A DNA stretch of 64,000 nt from assembly GCF_032452875.1 (NCBI RefSeq), contig NC_083876.1:1488001-1552000 (forward strand), read 5' to 3'. Both the position numbers and the translations under genes were made by a program. Positions 34,975-47,000 of this stretch are shown piece after piece. The DNA is from Bos javanicus. Lineage: Eukaryota > Chordata > Mammalia > Artiodactyla > Bovidae. Positions within the stretch are counted from its first letter, which is position 1; each line of letters begins with the position of its first letter. Below the pieces are notes generated by a model, which saw nothing but the letters and a program-made list of their open reading frames with translations, did no database searches and was not told the DNA's origin.

Positions 34975-35692
34975 TCAGTTCAGTTCAGTTCAGTGGCTTA
35001 GTCATGTTTTCTTTAGACTCTTTTCAACCCCATGGACTGCAGCACACCAAGCCTTCCTGCTCATCACCAGCTCCCAGAGCTTGCTCCAACTCATGTCCAT
35101 TGAGTTGGTGATGCCATCCAACCATATCCAACCATCTCATCCTATGTCGTCCCCTTCTTCTCTTGGCTTCAATCTTTCCCAGCATCAGGGTCTCTTCCAT
35201 TGAGTCAGTTCTTCACATTAGGTGGCCAAAGTATTGAAGTTTCAGCTTCAGCATCAGTACTTCGAATGAATATTCAGGACTGGTCTCCTTTAGGATTGAC
35301 TGGTTGGATCTCCTTGCAGTCCAAGGGACCCTCAAGAGTCTTCTCCAACACTACAGTTCAAAAGCACCATGTCTTTGTCACTCAGCTTTCTTTATAGTCC
35401 AACTCTTACATCCATACATGACTACTGGAAAAAAACATAGCTTTGAGTAGATGGACCTTTGTTGGCAAAGTAATGTCTCTGCTTTTTAATTTGCTGTCTA
35501 GGTTGGTCATAGCTTTTCTTCCAAGAAGCAAGTGTCTTCTAATTTCATGGCTGAAGTCACCATCGTCAGTGATTTTGAAGCCCAAGGAAATAAAGTCTGT
35601 CAAGGTTTCCATTATTTCCCAATCTATTTGTCATGATGATGGGACCAGATGCCATGACATTAGTTTTTTGAATGTTGAGCTTTAAGCCACCT
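34975..35692 (-). mobile_element. BovB copy alpha, left partner of the duplication
   Basis: Minus-strand BovB from the terminal 'gtcagttcagttcagttcag' to 'gaatgttgagctttaagcca', reaching into sequence just after the RT. Its right part from 35299 onward is part of the 3.58-kb duplicated unit. Compared with copy beta (42164-42556), it reads 'ggattgactggttgg' and 'ccaagggaccctc' where beta has 'gaattaactggttgg' and 'tcaagggactctc'. These differences locate the crossover. Confidence 0.95.
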
Positions 35693-35892
35693 TAAATGAA
35701 TGACTGAATAGACTGACACCTATTAATACCTACCAAATTCATCTTGCTCACATATTGAATGTTGGGAAACTTTAGGACTTATTCATGTACTGATTTGAAC
35801 ATGGACTCTCTCCTAAAGTCTGTGCCCCAAATGAAAATCTTGGCTTTTTCAGAAGTAGCTTTATGGAACTCTTTATTGCAAGTAACTCTCTA

Positions 35893-36013
35893 GAAGCAAA
35901 TGGCAACCACTCCAGTATTCTTGCCTGGAGAATTCCATGAACAGAAGAGACTGGAGGGCTAAAATCCATAGGATTGCAAAGAATGAGACACAGTTGAAGC
36001 AACTTAGCACCTA
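35893..36013 (+). mobile_element. Bov-tA SINE 3' fragment (unit 1)
   Basis: Begins in the SINE body ('agcaaatggcaaccactcca') and ends 'gttgaagcaacttagcacc'. The tRNA-related head is missing. Confidence 0.85.
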
Positions 36014-38173
36014 TTGGGAGTGCACAGAAGTGTTGAATATGTAACCCTCAATACATTTTTAGGGACATTTATATGAACGTCCAAACAGTCTGACCACACA
36101 GTTTCAAATGATCACAATCAGAAAATTAATTTGACTTCATGAAGAAAAACTAATCATGAAAGCATGCACACTAATGCTACTAAACCTTTAGGATGAAAAC
36201 ACAGAAAGAGTTGAGGTTTGTGAACTCTTCATAGTGTAGGAAGCTTTATTTTCTACATAATAAGAAAGAAGAAAGAGGTGGGAGGGCTAATGCTAGTGAT
36301 TGGGTAGATGAGACATTTGTGGATCCCAGAAAGAAGATTCTACAACTTTCACCTTTCAAGAAGGATGATTTGCAAATTAAAATTTTATTCCATACACTAT
36401 AAAGCAGAATTAAAGTCAAAATCAAATATACCTCTAGGTAATAGCACAACTTTCAGATTTAAAAATTCTAAATACTTGAGTAATCAAGGAGAATGGGGAT
36501 GCAAAGTGGCTGGTTAGATTTGAACATTCTAATGAAATCTCAGATTTAATTCTAAGCAAGCAGAATCCACTCTAACCCATATATATATTTATTTATTTAA
36601 ATCACATTTGAAAATGTTTGGTTTTAGGAGCTGGAACTAAATGATAAATTATTAACTATATTAAGTCGAAAGGAAAGAAAAATGATAGGATATCCAGAAA
36701 TCATATAATTTAGAATAAGAACTGTTGTTATTTGGCTTGGAAATATTTAGTACAGGCTTAAATATCCTTAAGAAATTGAAAGGCTTTAGTAGGTAGAAAA
36801 CAGTTGCACTACATCAGAGAAGCTATATTTGGAGATTTCAGCATAATAATGTTATAGCTTTTATAACAACCAAAAAAATGTAATTGGTTGCCTTTTCCAG
36901 TAGTAATATTTACATAAAATCTTTATGCAGAGCCCAGATGACCACCTGTCATAGATTCTTTAGAGAGCATTTGAATTCAATTGAATGTTGAGTTATTCAG
37001 CTACTAAGTTCTTCACCAAGTCCTGAATGTCATCTTTCTTGTATGACACTTGTCAGGGAATACATTTGTATTGTTTTATATTTGTTGGGATATAATTGAG
37101 ATTGTATATTAGTAGCAAATCTTGCAATCAAATGTTCCTAAGAAGCTTTTTAACAATTAAATTATTCATTCTAATTAGAAGAAATGTAGAGATGTATGAG
37201 ATTTGAGTTATGTGACAATTGTTCTGCTTTCTAATTTTATGTAAAACAATAAAATTTAGGAGTTTAAAGTCTTGGAACCTCATCATTTTAAGAAGAAACC
37301 TCATTAAGTCCAACCCAAGGAAAACAATGAAGTTTTTTATTTACTGTAATTTATAAATCAGAAAAGATAAGTTATTTAAATATTTCACTACCTAAAAGTT
37401 CAAATTTTTCTTAATGAGTTGTATATTAAAAGGTCTGATTACTTTCTTCTTTTTTTTTTTTTCTTTTAAATTATATTTTTAATACTGCCCTGCTTTCAAT
37501 ACTCCCAGAAGGTTTAGTAAAGCTGGACAAAATATTTTACTAAAAAAATCTTCAGTATTACAAGACCAAGTTGCTAACAATCTGTTGCCAACTTCCATTA
37601 ATTATACTTACTTTTTAATTTTCCTATCAATTTGTACTTAAAACTTCATACTTATTTTTGCTTTTAGAAAAACTCCTTGTGAAATGGTTAATTCTGGAGG
37701 GGAAGTACTGTGTTCTTTGCTGGATTCACATCATTCTCTCCATTCCAGTCACCAAAGGGCAAGTTGCTCCTTTTAATCTTTTGTCCTTTCTGTTTCCTTG
37801 ACTTTCTTTTCTTCTTTCTTGCTTTCTCTACAATCAAAGAGGCTTGTATTCCTAATAGCCAGATCTGAAGACTTACATATTTCAAATACACTTCGTGTTT
37901 TACAACTGTATCAAATTAATAATGAAGATATTTGGATCTGGATTTTATCACATACTTGTTTTGATTTTTTATTTCTTTTGGACTCTAGAAACTAGGGCAT
38001 GATCCACTAGAGACTGCAGTATAAAGACAAAGAAAAGATCTACAAAATTTGCCCTAGTTATGACATTCTTCTATCTTATAGATGTTATAATAATCACACT
38101 GTTTCTCTTTCAATTGTCAATTCATTTTATTCTAAATGATGAAACTGTTGGTAGAAATGTTGTAAGGGCTTAT
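36014..38173. other. Unique part of the duplicated unit (copy 1)
   Basis: About 2.2 kb of AT-rich DNA without a repeat or gene I can name. Short frames at 36246-36517, 37128-37313 and 37688-37995 lack any recognisable family and are repeated exactly in copy 2 only because the whole unit is duplicated. Confidence 0.5.
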
Positions 38174-38582
38174 TCTTTTTTTTAAATTTATTTTTTAATA
38201 AAGTATAATTACTTTACAGAATGTTGTTTTCTGTCAAACCTCAACATGAATCAGCCATAGGTATACATATATCCCCTCCATTTTGAACCTCCCTCCCATC
38301 TCCCTACCGACCCCGCTTCTCTAGGTTGATACAGAACCCCTGTTTGAGCTTTCTGAGACATTCAGCAAATTCGTGTTGGCTATCCATTTTACATATGGTA
38401 ATGTAAGTTTCCATGATATTCTTTCCATATTCTTTCCATGGAAAGAGTATATCAAGTATACTCATGATACTCTTTCTCACCCTCTCCCCAAGTCCATAAA
38501 TCTATTCTCTATGTCTGTTTCTCCATTGCTGCCCTGTAAATAAATTCTACAGTACCATGTTTCTAGATTCCGTATATGTGCG
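38174..38582 (-). mobile_element. L1 3' UTR fragment (unit 1 copy)
   Basis: Minus-strand L1 tail ('ttttttaataaagtataatt', 'caacatgaatcagccatagg') reaching the end of ORF2 near 'ttctagattccgtatatgtg'. It is a duplicate of 41755-42163, which is the real 3' end of the L1 continuing at 44068. Confidence 0.85.
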
Positions 38583-39278
38583 TTCAGTTCAGTTCAGTTG
38601 CTCAGTTGTGATCGACTCTGAGATCCCATGGACTTCAACACGCCAAGCCTCCCTGTCCATCACCAACTCCAGGAGTTTACTCAAACTCATTTCCATTGAG
38701 TCAGTGGTGCCATCCAACCATGTCATCTTTTGTCGTCCCCTTCTCCTCCCACCTTCAATCCTTCCCAGCATCAGGGTCTTTTCAAATGAGTCAATTCTTC
38801 TCACCAGGTGGCCAAAGTTTTGGAGTTTAAGCTTTAGCATTAGTCCGTCCAATGAATATTCAGGACTGATTTCCTTTAGAATTAACTGGTTGGATCTCCT
38901 TGCAGTCCAAGGGACCCTCAAGAGTCTTCTCCAACACTACAGTTCAAAAGCACCATGTCTTTGTCACTCAGCTTTCTTTATAGTCCAACTCTTACATCCA
39001 TACATGACTACTGGAAAAAAACATAGCTTTGAGTAGATGGACCTTTGTTGGCAAAGTAATGTCTCTGCTTTTTAATTTGCTGTCTAGGTTGGTCATAGCT
39101 TTTCTTCCAAGAAGCAAGTGTCTTCTAATTTCATGGCTGAAGTCACCATCGTCAGTGATTTTGAAGCCCAAGGAAATAAAGTCTGTCAAGGTTTCCATTA
39201 TTTCCCAATCTATTTGTCATGATGATGGGACCAGATGCCATGACATTAGTTTTTTGAATGTTGAGCTTTAAGCCACCT
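38583..39278 (-). mobile_element. Hybrid BovB (beta/alpha) at duplication junction
   Basis: From 38583 to about 38884 the sequence matches beta (42164-42465). From about 38907 on it matches alpha (35321-35692). The crossover lies within the 22 bases common to both. A minus frame (38921-38589, 110 codons) covers the BovB C-terminal region. Confidence 0.96.
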
Positions 39279-39479
39279 TAAATGAATGACTGAATATGAC
39301 TGACACCTATTAATACCTACCAAATTCATCTTGCTCACATATTGAATGTTGGGAAACTTTAGGACTTATTCATGTACTGATTTGAACATGGACTCTCTCC
39401 TAAAGTCTGTGCCCCAAATGAAAATCTTGGCTTTTTCAGAAGTAGCTTTATGGAACTCTTTATTGCAAGTAACTCTCTA

Positions 39480-39600
39480 GAAGCAAATGGCAACCACTCC
39501 AGTATTCTTGCCTGGAGAATTCCATGAACAGAAGAGACTGGAGGGCTAAAATCCATAGGATTGCAAAGAATGAGACACAGTTGAAGCAACTTAGCACCTA
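39480..39600 (+). mobile_element. Bov-tA SINE 3' fragment (unit 2)
   Basis: The duplicate of 35893-36013, identical in the parts I compared. Confidence 0.85.
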
Positions 39601-41754
39601 TTGGGAGTGCACAGAAGTGTTGAATATGTAACCCTCAATACATTTTTAGGGACATTTATATGAACGTCCAAACAGTCTGACCACACAGTTTCAAATGATC
39701 ACAATCAGAAAATTAATTTGACTTCATGAAGAAAAACTAATCATGAAAGCATGCACACTAATGCTACTAAACCTTTAGGATGAAAACACAGAAAGAGTTG
39801 AGGTTTGTGAACTCTTCATAGTGTAGGAAGCTTTATTTTCTACATAATAAGAAAGAAGAAAGAGGTGGGAGGGCTAATGCTAGTGATTGGGTAGATGAGA
39901 CATTTGTGGATCCCAGAAAGAAGATTCTACAACTTTCACCTTTCAAGAAGGATGATTTGCAAATTAAAATTTTATTCCATACACTATAAAGCAGAATTAA
40001 AGTCAAAATCAAATATACCTCTAGGTAATAGCACAACTTTCAGATTTAAAAATTCTAAATACTTGAGTAATCAAGGAGAATGGGGATGCAAAGTGGCTGG
40101 TTAGATTTGAACATTCTAATGAAATCTCAGATTTAATTCTAAGCAAGCAGAATCCACTCTAACCCATATATATATTTATTTATTTAAATCACATTTGAAA
40201 ATGTTTGGTTTTAGGAGCTGGAACTAAATGATAAATTATTAACTATATTAAGTCGAAAGGAAAGAAAAATGATAGGATATCCAGAAATCATATAATTTAG
40301 AATAAGAACTGTTGTTATTTGGCTTGGAAATATTTAGTACAGGCTTAAATATCCTTAAGAAATTGAAAGGCTTTAGTAGGTAGAAAACAGTTGCACTACA
40401 TCAGAGAAGCTATATTTGGAGATTTCAGCATAATAATGTTATAGCTTTTATAACAACCAAAAAAATGTAATTGGTTGCCTTTTCCAGTAGTAATATTTAC
40501 ATAAAATCTTTATGCAGAGCCCAGATGACCACCTGTCATAGATTCTTTAGAGAGCATTTGAATTCAATTGAATGTTGAGTTATTCAGCTACTAAGTTCTT
40601 CACCAAGTCCTGAATGTCATCTTTCTTGTATGACACTTGTCAGGGAATACATTTGTATTGTTTTATATTTGTTGGGATATAATTGAGATTGTATATTAGT
40701 AGCAAATCTTGCAATCAAATGTTCCTAAGAAGCTTTTTAACAATTAAATTATTCATTCTAATTAGAAGAAATGTAGAGATGTATGAGATTTGAGTTATGT
40801 GACAATTGTTCTGCTTTCTAATTTTATGTAAAACAATAAAATTTAGGAGTTTAAAGTCTTGGAACCTCATCATTTTAAGAAGAAACCTCATTAAGTCCAA
40901 CCCAAGGAAAACAATGAAGTTTTTTATTTACTGTAATTTATAAATCAGAAAAGATAAGTTATTTAAATATTTCACTACCTAAAAGTTCAAATTTTTCTTA
41001 ATGAGTTGTATATTAAAAGGTCTGATTACTTTCTTCTTTTTTTTTCTTTTAAATTATATTTTTAATACTGCCCTGCTTTCAATACTCCCAGAAGGTTTAG
41101 TAAAGCTGGACAAAATATTTTACTAAAAAAATCTTCAGTATTACAAGACCAAGTTGCTAACAATCTGTTGCCAACTTCCATTAATTATACTTACTTTTTA
41201 ATTTTCCTATCAATTTGTACTTAAAACTTCATACTTATTTTTGCTTTTAGAAAAACTCCTTGTGAAATGGTTAATTCTGGAGGGGAAGTACTGTGTTCTT
41301 TGCTGGATTCACATCATTCTCTCCATTCCAGTCACCAAAGGGCAAGTTGCTCCTTTTAATCTTTTGTCCTTTCTGTTTCCTTGACTTTCTTTTCTTCTTT
41401 CTTGCTTTCTCTACAATCAAAGAGGCTTGTATTCCTAATAGCCAGATCTGAAGACTTACATATTTCAAATACACTTCGTGTTTTACAACTGTATCAAATT
41501 AATAATGAAGATATTTGGATCTGGATTTTATCACATACTTGTTTTGATTTTTTATTTCTTTTGGACTCTAGAAACTAGGGCATGATCCACTAGAGACTGC
41601 AGTATAAAGACAAAGAAAAGATCTACAAAATTTGCCCTAGTTATGACATTCTTCTATCTTATAGATGTTATAATAATCACTGTTTCTCTTTCAATTGTCA
41701 ATTCATTTTATTCTAAATGATGAAACTGTTGGTAGAAATGTTGTAAGGGCTTAT
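39601..41754. other. Unique part of the duplicated unit (copy 2)
   Basis: Copy of 36014-38173 with a 4-base shorter poly-T and a 2-base deletion. No gene or named repeat. Confidence 0.5.
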
Positions 41755-42163
41755 TCTTTTTTTTAAATTTATTTTTTAATAAAGTATAATTACTTTACAG
41801 AATGTTGTTTTCTGTCAAACCTCAACATGAATCAGCCATAGGTATACATATATCCCCTCCATTTTGAACCTCCCTCCCATCTCCCTACCGACCCCGCTTC
41901 TCTAGGTTGATACAGAACCCCTGTTTGAGCTTTCTGAGACATTCAGCAAATTCGTGTTGGCTATCCATTTTACATATGGTAATGTAAGTTTCCATGATAT
42001 TCTTTCCATATTCTTTCCATGGAAAGAGTATATCAAGTATACTCATGATACTCTTTCTCACCCTCTCCCCAAGTCCATAAATCTATTCTCTATGTCTGTT
42101 TCTCCATTGCTGCCCTGTAAATAAATTCTACAGTACCATGTTTCTAGATTCCGTATATGTGCG
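41755..42163 (-). mobile_element. L1 3' end of the old interrupted L1
   Basis: L1 3' UTR and the last bases of ORF2 on the minus strand. The break at 'tagattccgtatatgtgcg' is continued by 'agactatgacatttatcttt' at 44068, so this piece and 44068-47885 are one element separated by two BovB insertions. Confidence 0.8.
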
Positions 42164-42556
42164 TTCAGTTCAGTTCAGTTGCTCAGTTGTGATCGACTCT
42201 GAGATCCCATGGACTTCAACACGCCAAGCCTCCCTGTCCATCACCAACTCCAGGAGTTTACTCAAACTCATTTCCATTGAGTCAGTGGTGCCATCCAACC
42301 ATGTCATCTTTTGTCGTCCCCTTCTCCTCCCACCTTCAATCCTTCCCAGCATCAGGGTCTTTTCAAATGAGTCAATTCTTCTCACCAGGTGGCCAAAGTT
42401 TTGGAGTTTAAGCTTTAGCATTAGTCCGTCCAATGAATATTCAGGACTGATTTCCTTTAGAATTAACTGGTTGGATCTCCTTGCAGTTCAAGGGACTCTC
42501 AAGAGTCTTCTCCAACACTACAGTTCAAAAGTATCAATTCTTTGGTGCTCAGCTTT
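42164..42556 (-). mobile_element. BovB copy beta with 9-bp flanking repeat
   Basis: Minus-strand BovB 3' end, right partner of the duplication. It is flanked by atatgtgcg (42155-42163) and atatgtgtg (42557-42565), a likely TSD with one change. It stops in the C-terminal coding region. Confidence 0.93.
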
Positions 42557-42565
42557 ATATGTGTG

Positions 42566-44067
42566 TTCAGTTCAGTTCAGTTCCGTCACTCAGTCGTGTC
42601 CGACTCTTTCCGACCCCATGAATTGCAGCATGCCAGGCCTCCCTGTCCATCACCAACTCCTGGAGTTCACTCAGACTCACGTCCATCAAGTCAGTGATGC
42701 CATCCAGCCATCTCTTTCTCTGTCATCCCCTTTCCTCCTGCCCCCAATCCTTCCCAGAATCAGAGTCTTTTCCAATGTGTCATCTCTTCACATGAGGTGG
42801 CCAAAGTACTGGAGTTTCAGCTTTAGCATCGTTCCTTCCAAAGAACACCCAGGCAGATCTCTTTTAGAATGGACTGGTTGGATCTCCTTACAGTCCAAGG
42901 GACTCTCAAGAGTCGTCTCCAACACCACAGTTCAAAAGCATCAATTCTTCAGCACTCAGCTTTCTCCAAAGTCCAACTCTCACATCCATACATGACCACT
43001 GGAAAAACCATACCCTTGACTAGACATACCTTTGTTGGCAAAGTAATGTCTCTGCTTTTCAATATGCTGTTTAGGTTGGTCATAACTTTCCTTCCAAGGA
43101 GTAAGCGTCTTTTAATTTCATAACTGCAATCACCATCTGAAGTGATTTTGGAGCCTAGAAAAATAAAGTCTGACACTGTTTCCACTGTTTCCCCATCTAT
43201 TTCCCATGAAGTGATGGGACCGGATGCCATGATCTTCATTTTCTGAATGTTGAGCTTTAAGCCAACTTTTTCACTCTCCTCTTTCACTTGCATCAAAAGG
43301 CTTTTTAGTTCCTCTTCACTTTCTGCCATAAGGGTGGTGTCATCTGCATATCTGAGGTTATTGGTATTTCTCCCGACAATCTTGATTCCAGCTTGTGTTT
43401 CTTCCAGTCCAGTGTTTCTCATGATGTACTTTGCATATAAGTTAAATAAGCAGTGTGACAGTATACAGCCTTGACATACTCCTTTTCCTAGTCTGTTGTT
43501 CCATGTCCAGTTCTAAATGTTGCTTCCTGACCTGTATATAGGTTTCTCAAGAGGCAAATCAGGTGGTCTTGTATTCCCATTTCTTTCACAATTTTCCACA
43601 GTTTCTTGTGATCCACACAGTCAAAGGCTTTGGTATAGTCAATAAAGCAGAAATAGATGATTTTCTGGAACTCGCCTGCTTTTTTGATGATCCAGAGGAT
43701 GTTGGCAATTTGATCTCTGGTTCCTCTGCCTTTTCTAAAGCCAGCTTGAACACCTGGAAGTTCACGGTTCACGTATTGCTGAAGCCTGGCTTGGAGAATT
43801 TTGAGCATTACTTTACTAGTGTGTTAGATGCATGCAATTGTGCGGTAGTTTGAGCATTCTTTGGCATTGTCTTTCTTTGGGATTGGAATGAAAACTGACC
43901 TTTTCCAGTCCTGTGGCCACTGCTGAGGTTTCCAAATTTGCTGGCATATTGAGTGAAGCACTTTCACAGCATCATCTTTCAGGATTTGAAATAGCTCACC
44001 TGGAATTCCATCACCTCCACTAGCTTTGCTCATAGTGATGCTTTCTAAGGCCCACTTGACTTCACAT
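42566..44067 (-). mobile_element. BovB copy gamma, 3' part including RT
   Basis: About 1.5 kb of minus-strand BovB running from the terminal 'ttcagttcagttccgtcact' on the left through the whole RT region to 'ctaaggcccacttgacttca' on the right. It is one of the two longest BovB copies in the window. It sits directly beside beta and inside the old L1. The plus-strand frame 42138-42995 (285 codons) is antisense to beta and gamma and not a gene. Confidence 0.95.
42949..44033 (-). pseudogene. BovB reverse transcriptase remnant
   Basis: Three minus-strand frames in order give most of the RTE-type RT: 44033-43824 (KASGGDGIPGELFQILKDDA, RT fingers), 43808-43488 (AGFRKGRGTRDQIANILW, then motif A FIDYTKAFDCVDH) and 43422-42949 (motif C YADD in LRYADDTTLMAESEEELKSL, then YGCESWTLEKAEC). 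The catalytic aspartates of motifs A and C are kept, but frameshifts and stops separate the blocks, and the endonuclease domain is missing. The element would use its RT for target-primed reverse transcription; this copy cannot. Confidence 0.9.
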
Positions 44068-47000
44068 TAGACTATGACATTTATCTTTCTCTTTCTGACT
44101 TACCTCACTCTGTGTAATAGGTTCTAGGTTCATCTACCTCATCAGAACTGACTCAAATGTGTTCCTTTTTATGTCTGAGTAATATTCCATTGTGTATATG
44201 TACCACAACTTCTTTATCCATTCATCTGTCAATGGACATCTAGGTTGCTTCCATGTTCTAGCTATTGTAAATAGTTCTGCAATGAACAATGGGATACATG
44301 TGTCTTTTTTCAATTTTGGTTTCCGCAGGATATATGCCTATGAGTGAAATTGCTGGGTCATATGGTGGTTTTATTCCTAACTTTTTAAGGAATCTCTATA
44401 CTGTCTTCCAGAAGGCAATGGCACCCCACTTCAGTACTCTTGCCTGGAAAATCCCATGGAGAGAGGAGCCTGGTAGGCTGCACTCCATGGGGTCGTGAAG
44501 AGTCAGATACAACTGAGTGACTTCACTTTCACTTTTCACTTTCATGCATTGGAGAAGGAAATGTCAACCCACTCCAGTGTTCTTGCCTGGAGAATCTGAG
44601 GGACCAGGGAGCCTGGTGGGCTGCCGTCCATTGGGTCGCACAGAGTAGGACAAGACTGAAGCGACTTAGCAGCAGCAGTAGCAGCAGCATACTGTCTTCC
44701 ATAGTGGCTGTATCAATTTATTTTCCCACCAAAAGTGCAAGAGTATTTCCTTTTCCCCACACCCTCTCCAGCATTTATTGCTTGTAGACTTTTTGATGAT
44801 GGACATTCTGACTGGTGTGAGGTGATATCTCATTATGGTTTTGATTTGCATTTCTCTGATAATGAGTGATGTTGAGCATCTATTCATGTGTTTGTTAGCC
44901 ATCTTTATGTCTTCTCTGGAGAAATGTCTGTTTAGATCTTTTTCCCGCTTTTTAATTGGGTTGTTTGTTTTAACTGCTTGTATATTTTGGAAATTTATCT
45001 TTTGTCAGCTGCTTCATTTGCTGTTATTTTCTCCCATTCTGTGGGTTGTGTTTTCATCTTGCGTATAGTTCCCTTTGCTGTGCAAAAGCTTTTAAGTTTA
45101 ATCAGGTCGCACTTCTTCACTCTTGTTTTTATTTCCATTACTCTAGGAGGTGGGTCATAGAGGATCTTGCTTTGATTTATGTCATTGAGTGTTCTGCCTA
45201 TGTTTTCCTCTAAGAGTTTTCTAGTTTCTGGTCTTACATTTAGGCCTTTAATCCATTTGAGTTTATCTTTGGGTACGGTGTTAGGAAGTACTCTAATTTC
45301 ATTCTTTTACATGTTGCTGTCCAGTTTTCCCAGCACCATTTATTGAGGAGACTGTCTTTGCCCTATTGTATATTCTTGCCACCTTTGTCAAAAATAAAAT
45401 ACCCATAGGTGCATGGGTTTATTTCTGAGCTTTCTATCTTGCTCCACTGGTCTATATTTCTGTTTTTGTGCCATCACTATACTGTCTTGATGACTGTAGC
45501 TTTGTAGTATAATCTGAAAACAGGAAGGTTGATTCCTCCAGCTCCATTGTTCTTTCTCAAGACTGCTTTGGATATTTGGGGTCTTTTGTGTTTCCATATG
45601 AATCCATGTGAAATTTTTTGTTCTAGTGCTGTGAAAAATACCATTGATAATTTTATAGGGATCACATTGAATTTGTAGATTGTATTTGGTAGTACAGTTA
45701 TTTTCACAATATTGATCCTACTCAGGAACATGGAATATCTCTCCATCTGTTTATGTTGTCTTTGATTTCTTTCTTCAGTGTCTTAAATTTTCTGTGTACA
45801 GTTCTTTTGTCTCCTTAGGTAAGTTTATTTCTAGATATTTAATTCTTTGTGTTGCAATGATGAATGGGATTGATTCCTTAATTTATCTTTCTAATTTTTT
45901 ATTGTTAGTATATAGAAATGCAAATGATTTCAGTATACTGATTTTGTATCCTGCAATTTTTCTAAATTCACTGATTAGCTCTAATCATTTTCTGATACTA
46001 TCTTTAGGGTTTTCTCTATACAGTATCATGTCATCTGCAAACAGTGAGAACCTTACTTATTATTTTCCAATCTGGATTCCTTTTATTTCTTTTTCTCCTC
46101 TGATTGCTGTAGTAGGACTTTCAGAACTATGTTGAATAATAGTGGCAAAAGTGGACACTCTTGTCTTGTTCATGATTTTAGGGGGAATGCTTTCAGTTTT
46201 TAACCATTGAGAATAATGTTTTCTGAAAGCTTATCATAACAACAACATTTACTATGTTGGCTTTTTATGCATCTATTGAGATTATTGTATGATTTTTATT
46301 TTTCAATTAGTTAATATGGTGTATCACATTGATTTATTTGCATATATTGACAAATCCTAGCATTCCTGGAATAAACTCAACTTGATCATGGTGTATGAGC
46401 TTTTTGATGCGATGCTGAATTCTGTTTCCTAAAATTTTGTTAAGGATTTTTGCATCTATGCTCATTAGTGATATTAGCCTGTAGTTTTCTTGTTTTGTGT
46501 TGTCTTTGTTTGGTTTTGGTATCAGGGTGATGGTGGCTGCATAGAATGAGTTTGGTAGTGTTCCTTCCTCTGCAATTTTTTGAAAGTTTTTTAGGTGAAT
46601 AAGCATTAGCTCTTCTCTTGATGTTTGATAGAATTCTCCTGTGAAGCCATCTGGTCATGGGCTTTTGTTTGTTGGGGAGTTTTTTGTTTTTGTTTTTTGT
46701 TTTTTGTTTTGGTTCAATTTCAGTGTTTGTAATTGGGTTGTTCATAATTTCTATTTTCTCCTTGTTTCAGTCTTGGAAAACTGTAATCTTGGTTGTAGAT
46801 TTTCCCTTTCAGTACTTTAAATGTATCCTGCCATTCCCTTCTGGCCTGCAGAGTTTCTGCTGAAAGATCAGCTGTTAAGCATATGGGGTTTTCCTTGTAT
46901 CTTACTTGTTGCTTCTCCCTTGCTGCTTTTAATATTCTTTCTTTGTGTTTAGTCTTTGTTAGTTTGATTAGTATGTGTCTTGGGATGTTTCTCCTGGGTT

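Larger units (their letters stand above)
35299..38884. repeat. Tandem segmental duplication, unit 1 (3586 bp)
   Basis: First copy of a direct tandem duplication. Offset to unit 2 is 3586-3587 on the left and 3581-3583 on the right. In the lines I compared I saw three length differences and no substitution: one extra base near 39296, 13 versus 9 T in a poly-T tract (37450 versus 41037), and two bases ('ac') missing near 41677. Contents: end of BovB alpha, a Bov-tA fragment, about 2.2 kb of unique DNA, an L1 3' end, and the start of BovB beta. Eight open frames translate identically in both units. Confidence 0.97.
38885..42465. repeat. Tandem segmental duplication, unit 2 (3581 bp)
   Basis: Second copy, in direct contact with unit 1. 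The shared 22-bp segment at each unit boundary starts actggttggatctccttgca and occurs at 35299-35320, 38885-38906 and 42466-42487, inside BovB copies in the same orientation. The middle BovB is a hybrid: beta-like on its left, alpha-like on its right. This is the signature of unequal homologous recombination between two BovB elements. Confidence 0.96.

Noticed and set aside
36014..38173. Frames conserved exactly in both units as evidence of selection
   Set aside because: The whole 3.58-kb unit is nearly identical, so conservation reflects recent duplication and not coding constraint.
44688..44690. AGC trinucleotide run as a pathogenic-type repeat expansion
   Set aside because: It is the normal short 3' tail of Bov-A2 SINEs.
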